Positions 16,739 to 26,590 of a DNA stretch of 64,000 nucleotides are shown here, piece after piece. A program made the position numbers and the translations under genes. Origin of the DNA: Chryseomicrobium aureum (GTDB lineage Bacteria > Bacillota > Bacilli > Bacillales_A > Planococcaceae). The stretch covers positions 1 to 64,000 of the forward strand of contig NZ_JAFBFG010000005.1 of NCBI RefSeq assembly GCF_016909155.1. Direction: 5' to 3'. The stretch's first letter is position 1. Each line of letters starts with the position of its first letter. The notes under the pieces were generated by a model, which was given only the letters and a program-made list of their open reading frames with translations, was not told the origin of the DNA and did no database searches.

Positions 16739-17860
16739 CTACTCCTTCCGTGGGGCAACATGTGGAACAGCAATTGTGAGACGTGTTCCGTGATGAAGTT
16801 CAATCGTTAATGAGCCGTTTACGAATTCAATTCGTTCTCGCATACCAGCGAGACCATTGCCTTCTGTAAAACGTTCTCTATCACCGCTACCTACACCATC
16901 ATCTTCAATCTGCAGGACGGTCAGTTGTGAGGAGCTGTTTAAAACTACACGACAATAGGTCGCTTGACTGTGCTTGACCACGTTTGTCACGGCTTCTTTT
17001 AAACACATACTTAAGATAGACTCCATCAATAGGGGTAAATTTTCATGGACGCGTCCACCTTCTCGGATGAGCTGGATATCTGCGGCTTCGAGCAGTTGCG
17101 CGGCAGCTTCAACTTCATCTTCAAAGTGGATGGTGCGGATTGTGGAAACGAGCTCACGTACTTCTTTTAATGCAAGACGCGCAGTTTGATGCACTTCTTT
17201 TAATTCTTTTTTCGCGCGGTCGGGATCTTTATCTATCAATTTTGAAGCCAGCTCACTTTTAAGACCAATCAGAGAAAGTTTTTGACCAAGCGTATCGTGA
17301 AGGTCTCGGGCGATCCGTTGACGTTCCTCGACTACACTCATATGGGCGATTTGTTCATGTGCAGTTTCAAGTTCTCCCGTAAGATAGTCTTGCCGTGCTT
17401 TTGAAAACGTCGCAAATGGCAACAAGACGATTCCAATTAATGTAATGATAACAAAAGGCAAGTAGGACATAAAGACATCAAATTCTAAAAAGAAGCCAAA
17501 CACGACGCTAAGCGTTACGATTAAAACATGAATCCCGTAGAGAATAAAAAATCTTGTCTTGCTTTCGATAAAGCCGATAAAGAAGGACAAGAAGATACTC
17601 AAATAGACGTACCCGAACAACAAGGTCATCGCGGCGGCTATTGCCATTTCCAAAAAAACAGCTATGTAAAAGAGTGTGCCTTTTAAAAAAAACGTAAATC
17701 GGTACAACAAGAAAAACAGACCAAGTAGACTTAGGCCTAAAACGATTTCTTCCCAGCCTGTCGAGCGAAACAGGAAGAAGAAAGGCAAGACGCAAAACAC
17801 GATCCAGGCGTAGAGACTGAGCCATGGGGACCGAGGGAATAGCTGATACCATTTGGGCAT
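16739..17860 (-). CDS. desK: Sensor histidine kinase DesK (membrane thermosensor)
   Basis: This 373-residue kinase has four to five N-terminal transmembrane helices that sense membrane thickness. A linker helix follows, then HisKA_3 (ERQRIARDLHDTLGQK) with phosphoacceptor H188 and an HATPase_c domain (KEAVTNVVKHSQAT, EDDGVG, GLAGMRERI). H188 coincides with the B. subtilis DesK residue. The start at 17860 is chosen because GGAGG lies eight bases upstream. An in-frame start at 17875 lacks a site. It phosphorylates DesR in the cold. Confidence 0.92.
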   Translation of the reverse strand: MPKWYQLFPRSPWLSLYAWIVFCVLPFFFLFRSTGWEEIVLGLSLLGLFFLLYRFTFFLKGTLFYIAVFLEMAIAAAMTLLFGYVYLSIFLSFFIGFIESKTRFFILYGIHVLIVTLSVVFGFFLEFDVFMSYLPFVIITLIGIVLLPFATFSKARQDYLTGELETAHEQIAHMSVVEERQRIARDLHDTLGQKLSLIGLKSELASKLIDKDPDRAKKELKEVHQTARLALKEVRELVSTIRTIHFEDEVEAAAQLLEAADIQLIREGGRVHENLPLLMESILSMCLKEAVTNVVKHSQATYCRVVLNSSSQLTVLQIEDDGVGSGDRERFTEGNGLAGMRERIEFVNGSLTIELHHGTRLTIAVPHVAPRKE

Positions 17861-17879
17861 GATTCGGACCTCCAACTAA

Positions 17880-17909
17880 AAATTGCCTGGCCAGAGAGCG
17901 GCCAGGCAA
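17880..17909 (-). terminator. Hairpin between des and desK (attenuator or terminator)
   Basis: A perfect 10-bp GC-rich stem (TTGCCTGGCC / GGCCAGGCAA) with a 7-base loop is followed on the minus strand by a short T run. It lies between des and desK. It probably stops most des transcripts, so that desKR is made at a lower level unless read through. Confidence 0.7.
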
Positions 17910-17960
17910 GCAATTCTCTGCTTCCTCTAGTATACGTTTTGCTTCTTGGGAGGGAAAGGC

Positions 17961-18986
17961 TTAGCTCTTTACCCCTGAAGTGGAAGTGCGTAGTTGACGT
18001 TGCTTCCAGTCTTTGAACGAAATGAATGTTTTTGCTGCTTCGTCATAGAGACGGAACTTTAAAGATGTCAAACTAGTTGCCAAAGTGATTGTTGTCGCTT
18101 TGTGTAGAGGTGGAGTCTTTTCATGCGCTTCTTCAAGTAAGTAGTTCGGGACACGCGGGCTTAAGTGATGCACATGGTGGTACCCAATATTTCCTGTCAG
18201 CCACTGAAGGACTTTCGGTAGTTGGTAGAACGAGCTTCCGTCTACAGCTGCTTTGACGTAATCCCACTCTGACTCTTCTTCGAAATACGAATCTTCGAAT
18301 TGATGCTGGACGTAGAATAACCAGATACCAAGAACTCCAGCAACATAAACTGTTGTACCTTGGATAATCGCGAACTCTTTCCAGCCTAATAAGAAACCAG
18401 CTAGTGTGTAAAGAATAACCACACTTAGTGTGATGAAGTGTGTGTTCCAACGCTCTTTTGGACGTGCATCCTTACGGTTGATACGGCTTGATACTAAGAA
18501 TAAGTAAAGGGGTCCAATCCCAAACATGACGATTGGATTGCGGTAAAGACGATACGCTAAACGCAAACCTGGAGAGGCTGCAGTATACTCTTCAACTGTC
18601 ATGACCCACATATCGCCAGTGCCTCGTTTGTCTAGGTTACTGCTCGTTGCGTGGTGAATCGAGTGCTCGCGTTTCCATTTCTCATAAGCAAATAGAGTCA
18701 AAATTCCTGTGATATTTCCCATGATGTTGTTGGCTTTTTTGTTTTTAAAGAATGATCCGTGTGTACAGTCGTGGAAGATGATGAATGTACGTACCATGAA
18801 TCCTGCTGCGATGACTGCAAGTCCAAGGCTTAGCCAGATTGATACGTCGAACGCCATATAAGCAAGTGCCCATACTAAAAAGAGGGGCGGAATTGTGTTT
18901 AGGACCTGTGTAACACTTTTGCGAAGCTGTGATTTTTCAAAGGGAGCGACTTGTTTGCGTAGCTCACGAATGCGTTGCTTATCCAT
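17961..18986 (-). CDS. des: Acyl-lipid fatty acid desaturase Des
   Basis: This 341-residue membrane di-iron enzyme introduces a double bond into phospholipid acyl chains. Three His boxes are present: HDCTH, HSIHH and HHVHH (within GYHHVHHLSP), with hydrophobic helices around them. It matches the delta-5 type desaturase of B. subtilis and lies immediately upstream of desK-desR, as expected for the cold-responsive Des pathway. The start follows AGGAGGCTTCAC. Confidence 0.93.
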   Translation of the reverse strand: MDKQRIRELRKQVAPFEKSQLRKSVTQVLNTIPPLFLVWALAYMAFDVSIWLSLGLAVIAAGFMVRTFIIFHDCTHGSFFKNKKANNIMGNITGILTLFAYEKWKREHSIHHATSSNLDKRGTGDMWVMTVEEYTAASPGLRLAYRLYRNPIVMFGIGPLYLFLVSSRINRKDARPKERWNTHFITLSVVILYTLAGFLLGWKEFAIIQGTTVYVAGVLGIWLFYVQHQFEDSYFEEESEWDYVKAAVDGSSFYQLPKVLQWLTGNIGYHHVHHLSPRVPNYLLEEAHEKTPPLHKATTITLATSLTSLKFRLYDEAAKTFISFKDWKQRQLRTSTSGVKS

Positions 18987-19071
18987 GTGAAGCCTCCTGG
19001 TCGTAATGTAGTACTCTAAGTTTACGAAAGATTAGGACCAGATAGTAGAAACAGATGTAAGCAAAGCAAGG

Positions 19072-19083
19072 TGACAGTTGTCA
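19072..19083. promoter_or_regulatory. Palindrome upstream of des, candidate DesR site
   Basis: TGACAGTTGTCA contains the 5-bp inverted arms TGACA / TGTCA and lies 86-97 bases before the des start codon. DesR in B. subtilis binds dyad-like sequence upstream of the des promoter. The assignment rests on position only. Confidence 0.35.
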
Positions 19084-19084
19084 T

Positions 19085-19110
19085 AAAAAAATCTCCGCCG
19101 AGGCGGAGAT
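19085..19110 (-). terminator. Terminator of putP
   Basis: A 9-bp stem (ATCTCCGCC / GGCGGAGAT) with a 2-base loop is followed on the minus strand by at least six T residues. It lies ten bases after the putP stop. Confidence 0.9.
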
Positions 19111-19119
19111 TAAGAACAA

Positions 19120-20610
19120 TTATTTATTTTCGTTGATTAAACGGTTTGTTTCATCAAACTCACGTTCAATCTCTAGGTTTGGTTTATACGTTAAGATACT
19201 TACTATGATTGCAACAAGTAAGCTTAGGATGAAACCAGGGACAATTTCATACATGGCGTCTTTCAAGACAGGTACGTTTGCCCAAATGATAACAACAATT
19301 GCACCAATAAGCATCCCTGCTAATGCACCTTCAGACGTCAGCTTTTTCCAGTAAAGAGAAAGTAGGATGACTGGACCGAATGAAGCACCGAATCCTGCCC
19401 ATGCAAACTCAACTAAACCTAAAATTGTTTCATTTTGTTCCCAAGCAAGAGCTCCGGCAACAAGTGCTACTAGAAGAACAGCGATACGTCCAAGTAAGAC
19501 GTATGTTTTATCCTCTGCATCTGATTTCACAACTTTTTTATATAAGTCTTCAACTAAAGCTGAAGACGTCACAATCAATTGAGATGAAATTGTGCTCATG
19601 ATTGCCGCTAAAATTGCCGCTAGCATAAGCCCAGCGATGAATGGATGGAATACAGCTTGTCCGAGGACGATGAAAACTGTTTCAGCAGTCGTCTCTGTTA
19701 GAGGTGTTTGCCCAGCTTGGTTGAAGTAAGCAACCCCAACTAATGCTGTAGAAATCGCACCTAGTAAGCTGAAAATCATCCAACCAATTCCAATGCGACG
19801 AGCAGATTTTGCTTCACGCACAGATTTGATAGCCATGAAACGTACGATAATGTGTGGCTGTCCAAAATAACCAAGACCCCAAGCGGCTGTTGAAATAATG
19901 CCAAGTACAGTTGTACCTGCAAATAAGCTAAAGTGGTTTGGTTCTACAGCTTGAATCGCATCTACAGTTTCGCTAAATCCACCGAGTGCAATTACACCAA
20001 TAGATGGTACCAAAATCAAAGCTATAAACATCATAAGACCTTGCAAGAAGTCCGTGTAACTTACAGCTAGAAATCCACCGAACAATGTGTACGCGACTAC
20101 AACAGCCGATACAATCAGAAGTCCTGTGTGGTAATCGAGACCAAATGAACTGTCGAAGAATTTCCCACCAGCTACCATTCCAGACGATACATAGAACGTA
20201 AAGAATAGTAAAATGATGATACCTGACGCAATTCGAATAAGAGAAGATTTACCTTTTAGACGGTTATCCAAGTAACTTGGGATAGTGATAGCGTTACTTG
20301 ATACTTCTGTATAGACACGCAGGCGAGGGGCTACATACACCCAGTTTAAATAAGCTCCGATTGTAAGTCCGATGGCAATCCAAGCACTTGTTAAACCAGA
20401 TAGATAGATTGCTCCTGGTAGACCCATGAGCAACCAAGCGGACATATCTGCTGCCCCGGCACTTAATGCAGTTACTGCTGGACCAAGATCACGTCCACCT
20501 AACATATAGTCATTTAAGTTTGTTGTTTTGCGGTAAGCGTAGTAACCAATAGCAAGCATGGCAATCATATAAATGATAATGGCAATAATTTGATAAGTTT
20601 CTGCTGACAT
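19120..20610 (-). CDS. putP: Sodium/proline symporter PutP
   Basis: This 496-residue sodium:solute symporter (SSS family) has about 13 transmembrane helices. PutP hallmarks are visible: the N-terminal LNDYMLGGRDLGPAVTALSAGAADMSAW, the helix GLGYFGQPHIIVRFMAI, and AAIMSTISSQLIVTSSALVEDLYK. It imports proline with Na+. The start at 20610 is preferred because AAGGAGGG stands just upstream. The longer frame from 20688 adds 26 residues without support. Confidence 0.93.
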   Translation of the reverse strand: MSAETYQIIAIIIYMIAMLAIGYYAYRKTTNLNDYMLGGRDLGPAVTALSAGAADMSAWLLMGLPGAIYLSGLTSAWIAIGLTIGAYLNWVYVAPRLRVYTEVSSNAITIPSYLDNRLKGKSSLIRIASGIIILLFFTFYVSSGMVAGGKFFDSSFGLDYHTGLLIVSAVVVAYTLFGGFLAVSYTDFLQGLMMFIALILVPSIGVIALGGFSETVDAIQAVEPNHFSLFAGTTVLGIISTAAWGLGYFGQPHIIVRFMAIKSVREAKSARRIGIGWMIFSLLGAISTALVGVAYFNQAGQTPLTETTAETVFIVLGQAVFHPFIAGLMLAAILAAIMSTISSQLIVTSSALVEDLYKKVVKSDAEDKTYVLLGRIAVLLVALVAGALAWEQNETILGLVEFAWAGFGASFGPVILLSLYWKKLTSEGALAGMLIGAIVVIIWANVPVLKDAMYEIVPGFILSLLVAIIVSILTYKPNLEIEREFDETNRLINENK

Positions 20611-20672
20611 GATAATACCCTCCTTTTCAAATTTCATAGTAACAAGTATAGTGCATTCTGTATAGAGCATTT

Positions 20673-20687
20673 TGACTATTATAGTCA
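20673..20687. promoter_or_regulatory. 15-bp palindrome in the putP-sbcD divergent region
   Basis: TGACTATTATAGTCA is a perfect palindrome around its central T. It overlaps a TTGACT that could be the sbcD -35 box. It lies in the 124-base region between the divergent putP and sbcD genes and may be an operator for either one. Confidence 0.4.
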
Positions 20688-20734
20688 TATAGGAAATAAC
20701 CCGATAAAATCTACCTGACAGAAGGAGACATGAT

Positions 20735-21880
20735 ATGAAAATTTTACATACAGCCGATTGGCATTTAGGTAAATGGTTACAGGGAATATCATTACTTGAT
20801 GATCAGCGCCACATGTTGTGGAAGTTGTTAGAAGTTATCGACGAAGAACAACCGGACGTCATTGTACTGGCGGGTGACATTTATGACCGAGCAATTCCTC
20901 CTGTAGAAGCGATTCAGCTCTTTGGAGAGTGGTTGCAGGAAGTCATTGAGGTGCGTAAAATCCCTTTCTTAGCAATTACGGGTAACCATGATAGTCCGGG
21001 GCGTGTCCATTTCGGTTCGGCATTTATGAAATCGACGGGGCTGCATCTTGCTGGAGACTGGCTGCCCGGAAATCATATCGTCCGTCTTGAAGACGAAGCA
21101 GGACCAGTAGACTTTCACCTCGTTCCGTATATGGACCCCGCGCAAGTCAAATTTCGTTTGCAGCAAGAACAATCAATGAGCCATCAACAAGCGATGGAGA
21201 ATATCCTGGAGACATGTCTGCCGCTAGATAAAAATGTACGGCATGTATTTGTCGGTCATGCGTTTGTCACGCCATACGGAGAGCCGGAAGACAACACGAG
21301 TGAAGCGGAGCGACCCCTCGCAATCGGCGGGGCGGAATATGTCTCTGCTCAACTGTTCCATGACTTCAACTACACTGCTCTCGGACATCTTCATCGTGCC
21401 CATCATTGTGGGACGGATCATGTACGCTTTGCCGGAAGTCCGATGACCTATGCCATCTCAGAAGCAGGAACCGATAAAGGTGTTTTGCTCGTGGACTTAG
21501 CAGCAGATGGAAAAGTGGACGTCTCGTTTCATGCCCTCGAACCGCGTAGAAAAATGCGTCGGATTGAAGGGAACTTACAGGAGGTATTGCAACATGAAGT
21601 CAGTGAGGACTATGTCATCGTTAAATTACTCGACGACGGGCCTATCCTTTCCCCGATGGAGCAACTACGCACGGTGTACCCGAACACGCTTCATGTCGAA
21701 CGCCAATTGGTGGCGATGGATGCTAAACCGTCTGTTGCACTTGCTGAACGAAAGCAGTTAAGTGAAAAAGCGTTGTTCACAGCGTTTCTTCATGAACTGG
21801 CGAGTGAAGAGCCGGATGAAGATACAATGGCTCTCTTTCAAGAGGCATGGCACCATGCAGAACAGGAGGGCGACAACTGA
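20735..21880 (+). CDS. sbcD: Exonuclease subunit SbcD (Mre11-like)
   Basis: This 381-residue nuclease has the phosphoesterase motifs HTADWHLGKWLQG, LAGDIYDRAIPP, TGNHDSPGRV, GHAF and LGHLHRAH. With SbcC it forms the ATP-dependent double-strand exonuclease and hairpin endonuclease that processes DNA ends and palindromes. Its TGA overlaps the sbcC ATG by one base. Confidence 0.95.
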   Translation: MKILHTADWHLGKWLQGISLLDDQRHMLWKLLEVIDEEQPDVIVLAGDIYDRAIPPVEAIQLFGEWLQEVIEVRKIPFLAITGNHDSPGRVHFGSAFMKSTGLHLAGDWLPGNHIVRLEDEAGPVDFHLVPYMDPAQVKFRLQQEQSMSHQQAMENILETCLPLDKNVRHVFVGHAFVTPYGEPEDNTSEAERPLAIGGAEYVSAQLFHDFNYTALGHLHRAHHCGTDHVRFAGSPMTYAISEAGTDKGVLLVDLAADGKVDVSFHALEPRRKMRRIEGNLQEVLQHEVSEDYVIVKLLDDGPILSPMEQLRTVYPNTLHVERQLVAMDAKPSVALAERKQLSEKALFTAFLHELASEEPDEDTMALFQEAWHHAEQEGDN

Positions 21881-24800
21881 TGCGACCACTTCATTTAAAA
21901 ATGACCGCTTTTGGTCCTTACCGCGAACAAGAGACAATTGAATTTTCGGAGCTAGGCGGGCATACATTATTTGTGATTGCAGGTCCAACTGGTGCTGGGA
22001 AGACGAGCATTTTTGATGCGCTGTCTTTTGCGTTGTTTGGTACAGGAAGCGGGGAAGACCGACAAGATACGCGCATGTTACGTAGTGACTTTGCACCAGA
22101 TGATTTGCATACAGCAGTTGAGCTAACGTTCGAAATCCGTGGACGCACCATTCGGATTTATCGGCAAATGGCTCATATCAAAGCTGGAAACAAGACAGCG
22201 ACTGGTGAGAAATATGAACTTGTCGAAATTACAGAAGAAGGTGAAATTCCTCTTGTCGAGCGGTATACGATTCGGGAAATCAATGCAAAACTGATGGAAC
22301 TTGTGGGGATGACAGCCGATCAGTTCCACCAAATCGTCATGCTCCCTCAAGGAGAGTTCCGCAAGTTCTTGACGTCGTCCACCGATCAAAAAGAAGTGAT
22401 TTTACGGAAACTCTTCCGAACAGAACGTTTTCAAAAGATGACCGATTACTTGCGGGAGAAGCGACAGCATCTCGTGGACGTATCTGCACAGCACCGCGCT
22501 GTTCAAAGTACACTCGTCAGTCAAGCAGCAGGTTTGTTCCCAGAAGAACCTATATTTATGCAGCAAGAAGTGAACTTGTATCAAATCGAGACCGCTTTGC
22601 AAAAAGGAATGGATGAGACGACTGCGCAACACGCCACTTCCAGACAGCAAGAAGAAAACGCATGGAACCTGTTTCAGTCGGAACAAAAAAAGCTTCAACA
22701 GCTTGAATGGTTGGCTGCTAAACAAGCGAGACTTCAGGACCTTTTAAAGAAGCACGAGACACTTACGAACCAACAACCGCTCATGAAGAAAGTACAAGTG
22801 CGTATCGAAGCAGCTGTGCGTGCCGCCGCCATTTCGCATATTCATGGGATGAAACAAAAAGCTTCTAAAGAGTTGTTGGAAAAACGTACACATGTTGAAA
22901 CTCTTCGCCAGAAGCTTGCACAGACAACGGACACCTTTACAAAGCTGGAAGAAGAATTTCAGGAGTTAAAAAACCAAGAACCAGCACGTCAGGCTTTGCG
23001 CCAACAAATCGAGCGATTAAATGAACGGATAGGGCAGCTTGAAAAGCTTGAACACCTCATGAAACAAGAACAAGAACTCGCCACCACTGTTTCGGAAAAA
23101 CAGGCAGAACACAAGAAGCTTCAACAGACTGTCGAGCACAAAGAGCAGCGACTACAGCATTTGCTGGATCAGTACCAAGAGCTGCACAGCGAGAGTAATG
23201 CATTACCGGAAGTGAAAGCAGCGTACCAGTCTCTCGGTGAACAGATTCGATTGGTCGACCGGTACAATGAACAAATGATGGAACGAAAAGCAGCCCAAGA
23301 AAAGGTAGAGCGTGCGACCGCAGCTAAACAACAAGCCCATCACGACTGGCAAGCCTTTCAAGCAGAGCAAGCTAACCAACTTGCACTGCAGCTTGTGGGA
23401 CACCTTCATGATGGAAAAGCCTGCCCAGTATGCGGATCTATAGAGCATCCGGACCCGGCTCGGCCAACCACTAATACGGGGAACGGTGATGGACGCGCCC
23501 TCGAGCAAAAGCTAGAACAAGCTAAAGCACAAGAGCTACGCTTTACTTTAGAGATGGAACGGCTTGACCAAGATCTTACCAATTTTCAAGCCAACCATTC
23601 CGAACTCGTTGATAGTCGGGAACAGGTAGTACTAGAGCAGGAACAAAAAGCGCAACAGATTCAAGTGCTTGAAAACAAGCGCCAACAAGCAGAGGCCTGC
23701 ATCAAAGAAGGCAAGCCACTTCGTCAAGAAGTAAATGACTTAAAAAAGGCGCTTCCTGAAAAAGAACACCAACTGGCAACCGTCATGCAACAGTGGCAGC
23801 AGTTACAAGGCCAACTAGTGGCGCTCCAAGAGTCACAGGACGGGGCATCCCTTCAGGAGACGAAACAACTGTCTGCTTCTAAAATAGCGGAACTGAATGA
23901 ACAATTGACACGTTGGCAGCAAACGGAGCGGACTTATGGGGAAGTGCGTGATGCCTATCAGTCTCTGACCCAACAAGTGAGCTGGGAGACCGAGCAACTC
24001 AAGCGTGTTGAAGCGGAATGCACGCAACTTGAAACAGACTGGGAGCAAGCCCTTGCCGAGCAACACTTCCAGACAGAGGACGACTACCGACAGGCTGTCC
24101 TGCCAACTGGAGATATTTCACGTTACCAGAAGGAGCTTCGGGACTATGAACAACAAGTGCAACAAGTCACAACCGAACGTCAACTATTAGAGAACGAACT
24201 GGAAGGATACAAAGAAGACGGCTCGCTCGAAGTACAGAAAGGCTTGGTGAGCCAAGTCAAAACGCAGTGGGAAACGTACAAACAGGAGACGCAACAACTA
24301 GCGAACAAGCTACAAACGGCGAATCGCCTCGTTGTTCAGTTCGTTGAATTGAAAGAGAGAGTCGGGGATACAGAGAACAAACTTGCGACAACCACAGCCC
24401 TATACGATGCACTCCGGGGACAAAACGCAAAGAAGCTTTCATTTGAGCGCTATATGTTGGTTGCCTACTTGGAGCAGATTACAGAAGCAGCCAATCAGCG
24501 TCTAGAGTCACTTTCCGGTGGGCAATTCCGTTTGGTCCGTAGCGAGAGACAAGAAAGTCACGGCAAGCAAAGTGGTCTGCAACTCGATGTCTATGACGGA
24601 TATACGGGCCAGTTCCGTGATGTCAAAAGCTTGTCAGGTGGCGAAAAGTTCCATGCTTCCCTTAGCCTCGCACTTGGTATGGCGGACGTTATGCAAGAGA
24701 TGAACGGTGGTATTCAAATCGATACGATGTTTATCGATGAAGGCTTTGGTTCACTTGATGAAGAATCGCTTCAAAAAGCAATCGATGCACTGGTACAACT

Positions 24801-24927
24801 GCAACGAACCGGCCGTTTGATTGGTGTCATTTCACACGTCAAAGAATTACAAGCGGCCATTCCAGCCAAACTGAAAGTCCACAAGTCTGCGAGTGGGACG
24901 AGTTCTACTCGCTTTGAAATAAGCTAG
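21880..24927 (+). CDS. sbcC: Exonuclease subunit SbcC (Rad50-like)
   Basis: This 1015-residue SMC-like ATPase begins MRPLHLKMTAFGPY with Walker A AGPTGAGKTSIFDALSF. Long coiled coils meet at a zinc hook C515-P-V-C518. The C-terminal signature SLSGGEKFHASLSLALGMA and Walker B IDTMFIDEGFGSLDE follow. The start at 21880 is chosen because ACAGGAGGG precedes it and it overlaps the sbcD stop. An upstream in-frame start at 21847 has no support. Confidence 0.95.
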   Translation: MRPLHLKMTAFGPYREQETIEFSELGGHTLFVIAGPTGAGKTSIFDALSFALFGTGSGEDRQDTRMLRSDFAPDDLHTAVELTFEIRGRTIRIYRQMAHIKAGNKTATGEKYELVEITEEGEIPLVERYTIREINAKLMELVGMTADQFHQIVMLPQGEFRKFLTSSTDQKEVILRKLFRTERFQKMTDYLREKRQHLVDVSAQHRAVQSTLVSQAAGLFPEEPIFMQQEVNLYQIETALQKGMDETTAQHATSRQQEENAWNLFQSEQKKLQQLEWLAAKQARLQDLLKKHETLTNQQPLMKKVQVRIEAAVRAAAISHIHGMKQKASKELLEKRTHVETLRQKLAQTTDTFTKLEEEFQELKNQEPARQALRQQIERLNERIGQLEKLEHLMKQEQELATTVSEKQAEHKKLQQTVEHKEQRLQHLLDQYQELHSESNALPEVKAAYQSLGEQIRLVDRYNEQMMERKAAQEKVERATAAKQQAHHDWQAFQAEQANQLALQLVGHLHDGKACPVCGSIEHPDPARPTTNTGNGDGRALEQKLEQAKAQELRFTLEMERLDQDLTNFQANHSELVDSREQVVLEQEQKAQQIQVLENKRQQAEACIKEGKPLRQEVNDLKKALPEKEHQLATVMQQWQQLQGQLVALQESQDGASLQETKQLSASKIAELNEQLTRWQQTERTYGEVRDAYQSLTQQVSWETEQLKRVEAECTQLETDWEQALAEQHFQTEDDYRQAVLPTGDISRYQKELRDYEQQVQQVTTERQLLENELEGYKEDGSLEVQKGLVSQVKTQWETYKQETQQLANKLQTANRLVVQFVELKERVGDTENKLATTTALYDALRGQNAKKLSFERYMLVAYLEQITEAANQRLESLSGGQFRLVRSERQESHGKQSGLQLDVYDGYTGQFRDVKSLSGGEKFHASLSLALGMADVMQEMNGGIQIDTMFIDEGFGSLDEESLQKAIDALVQLQRTGRLIGVISHVKELQAAIPAKLKVHKSASGTSSTRFEIS

Positions 24928-24937
24928 GGGGAAAATG

Positions 24938-25390
24938 ATGCGAATTATTGTAGATGCAGACGGATGCCCCGTCGTTTCAGAAGTCATTGAAAGTGGGCAA
25001 AAACTTTCTCTACCGGTTCTCTTGATTTGTGACACAGCACACGTCATGGAACGAGAAGGAGCCGAGACGCTTACTGTTTTAAAAGGGGCGGATGCCGTCG
25101 ACTTTGTACTAGTGAATCAAATGAACAAAGGAGATGTCGTCGTCACCCAGGATTACGGGCTTGCAGCGATGGTGCTAGCACGGGGTGGCTATGTCATGGA
25201 TCAAAATGGGCATGAATACACGAATGACAACATCTTGGGTATGCTCGAAAGACGACATGTCGCGAAAAAGATTCGCCAAGCAGGCGGGCGAATGAAAGGG
25301 CCGAAAAAACGGTCTAAAGAAGCCAACGCACATTTTCAACAAAATTTTGAACACTTGCTTTTGCGCTTACAAAATGAGGAATACATCTAG
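24938..25390 (+). CDS. DUF188 / YaiI-YqxD family protein
   Basis: This 150-residue protein begins with the family motif MRIIVDADGCPV and contains DVVVTQDYGLAAMVLARGG, a PIN-like acidic pattern seen in this nuclease-like family. Function is not established. It follows sbcC by about ten bases behind AGGGGG, so it is probably cotranscribed. An ATG three bases upstream is also possible. Confidence 0.85.
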   Translation: MRIIVDADGCPVVSEVIESGQKLSLPVLLICDTAHVMEREGAETLTVLKGADAVDFVLVNQMNKGDVVVTQDYGLAAMVLARGGYVMDQNGHEYTNDNILGMLERRHVAKKIRQAGGRMKGPKKRSKEANAHFQQNFEHLLLRLQNEEYI

Positions 25391-25453
25391 AAATTTTGAT
25401 AAACCTTTGGTATACTGTTTTGATGAATAAAACTAAAGGTGGAACAAGCTAAC

Positions 25454-26410
25454 ATGAAAGAGTATCGTGTATTACTTTATTATAAATATGTCGCAATCGA
25501 AGACCCGGAAACATTTGCAGCAGAACATTTGGCTGCGTGTAAGGAAATCGGATTAAAAGGACGCATCCTCGTGTCGCATGAAGGAATCAATGGAACGTGT
25601 TCAGGAACAATTGAACAAACCGACGCCTACATGGATATGATGAACAACGATGAGCGCTTCAAAGACATCATGTGGAAGATGGATGACGCAGATGAGCATG
25701 CCTTCAAAAAAATGCATGTTCGTGCGAAAAATGAAATCGTTCACCTCGGCCTTGAAGAGGACATCAATCCAAATGAATTAACAGGCACGTATCTGTCGCC
25801 TAAAGAATTCTTCGAGCAGATGCAACAAGAAGATACGATTGTATTAGATGCACGCAATGATTACGAATATGACCTTGGTCACTTCCGTGGTTCTGTGCGT
25901 CCGGACATTCGCAATTTCCGCGACTTGCCACAATGGATCAAAGACAATAAAGACAAATTAGAAGGTAAAAAGATCCTTACGTATTGCACAGGCGGAATTC
26001 GTTGTGAAAAATTCTCTGGCTGGTTGAAACGTGAAGGGTTTGAAGATGTGGGTCAATTGCACGGTGGAATTCACACATACGGGACAGATCCAGAGGTGAA
26101 AGGACAGCTTTGGGATGGTCAAATGTACGTATTTGATAACCGTATTGCTGTACCGATCAACCGCGTCGAGCATGTAATCGTCGGGAAGGACCACTTTGAC
26201 GGAACGCCATGTGAACGCTACGTAAACTGTGCGAACCCAGAGTGTAATGACAAGATTTTAACTTCAGAAGAAAACGAACACAAATACATGCGTTCTTGTT
26301 CACACGAGTGCCGTACGCATCCACGCAACCGCTATGTCGTCGAGCACAACATGACACCGGAGCAAGTGGAAGAGCGTTTAGCAGCAATTGAAACAGCAGA
26401 CGTAAACTAA
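25454..26410 (+). CDS. trhO: tRNA uridine(34) hydroxylase TrhO (rhodanese family)
   Basis: This 318-residue enzyme makes 5-hydroxyuridine at tRNA position 34. It has an N-terminal acylphosphatase-like domain ([31 protein letters not shown]), a rhodanese domain with the active-site C178 in [12 protein letters not shown], and a C-terminal Cys-rich tail ([23 protein letters not shown]). The start at 25454 matches family proteins. A GTG at 25439 would add five residues. It is monocistronic with a terminator. Confidence 0.93.
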   Translation: MKEYRVLLYYKYVAIEDPETFAAEHLAACKEIGLKGRILVSHEGINGTCSGTIEQTDAYMDMMNNDERFKDIMWKMDDADEHAFKKMHVRAKNEIVHLGLEEDINPNELTGTYLSPKEFFEQMQQEDTIVLDARNDYEYDLGHFRGSVRPDIRNFRDLPQWIKDNKDKLEGKKILTYCTGGIRCEKFSGWLKREGFEDVGQLHGGIHTYGTDPEVKGQLWDGQMYVFDNRIAVPINRVEHVIVGKDHFDGTPCERYVNCANPECNDKILTSEENEHKYMRSCSHECRTHPRNRYVVEHNMTPEQVEERLAAIETADVN

Positions 26411-26424
26411 TACTGCTTAGGAAG

Positions 26425-26449
26425 CCCCTCTTATTTGGAGGGGTTTTTC
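26425..26449 (+). terminator. Terminator of trhO
   Basis: CCCCTC (26425-26430) pairs with GAGGGG (26438-26443) and is followed by five T residues. Confidence 0.8.
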
Positions 26450-26590
26450 TTATAACCTAATTTATACCGAATTGTCAGAAAAGTGGCTTATTATACACAA
26501 GTGTTTGATAAATTGCAAATGCGGATATAATAAGAGTGCTAAGCAGGAATAGACCCTCCGCAACATAAGGGTCTGGCAGGAGTGAACGCA

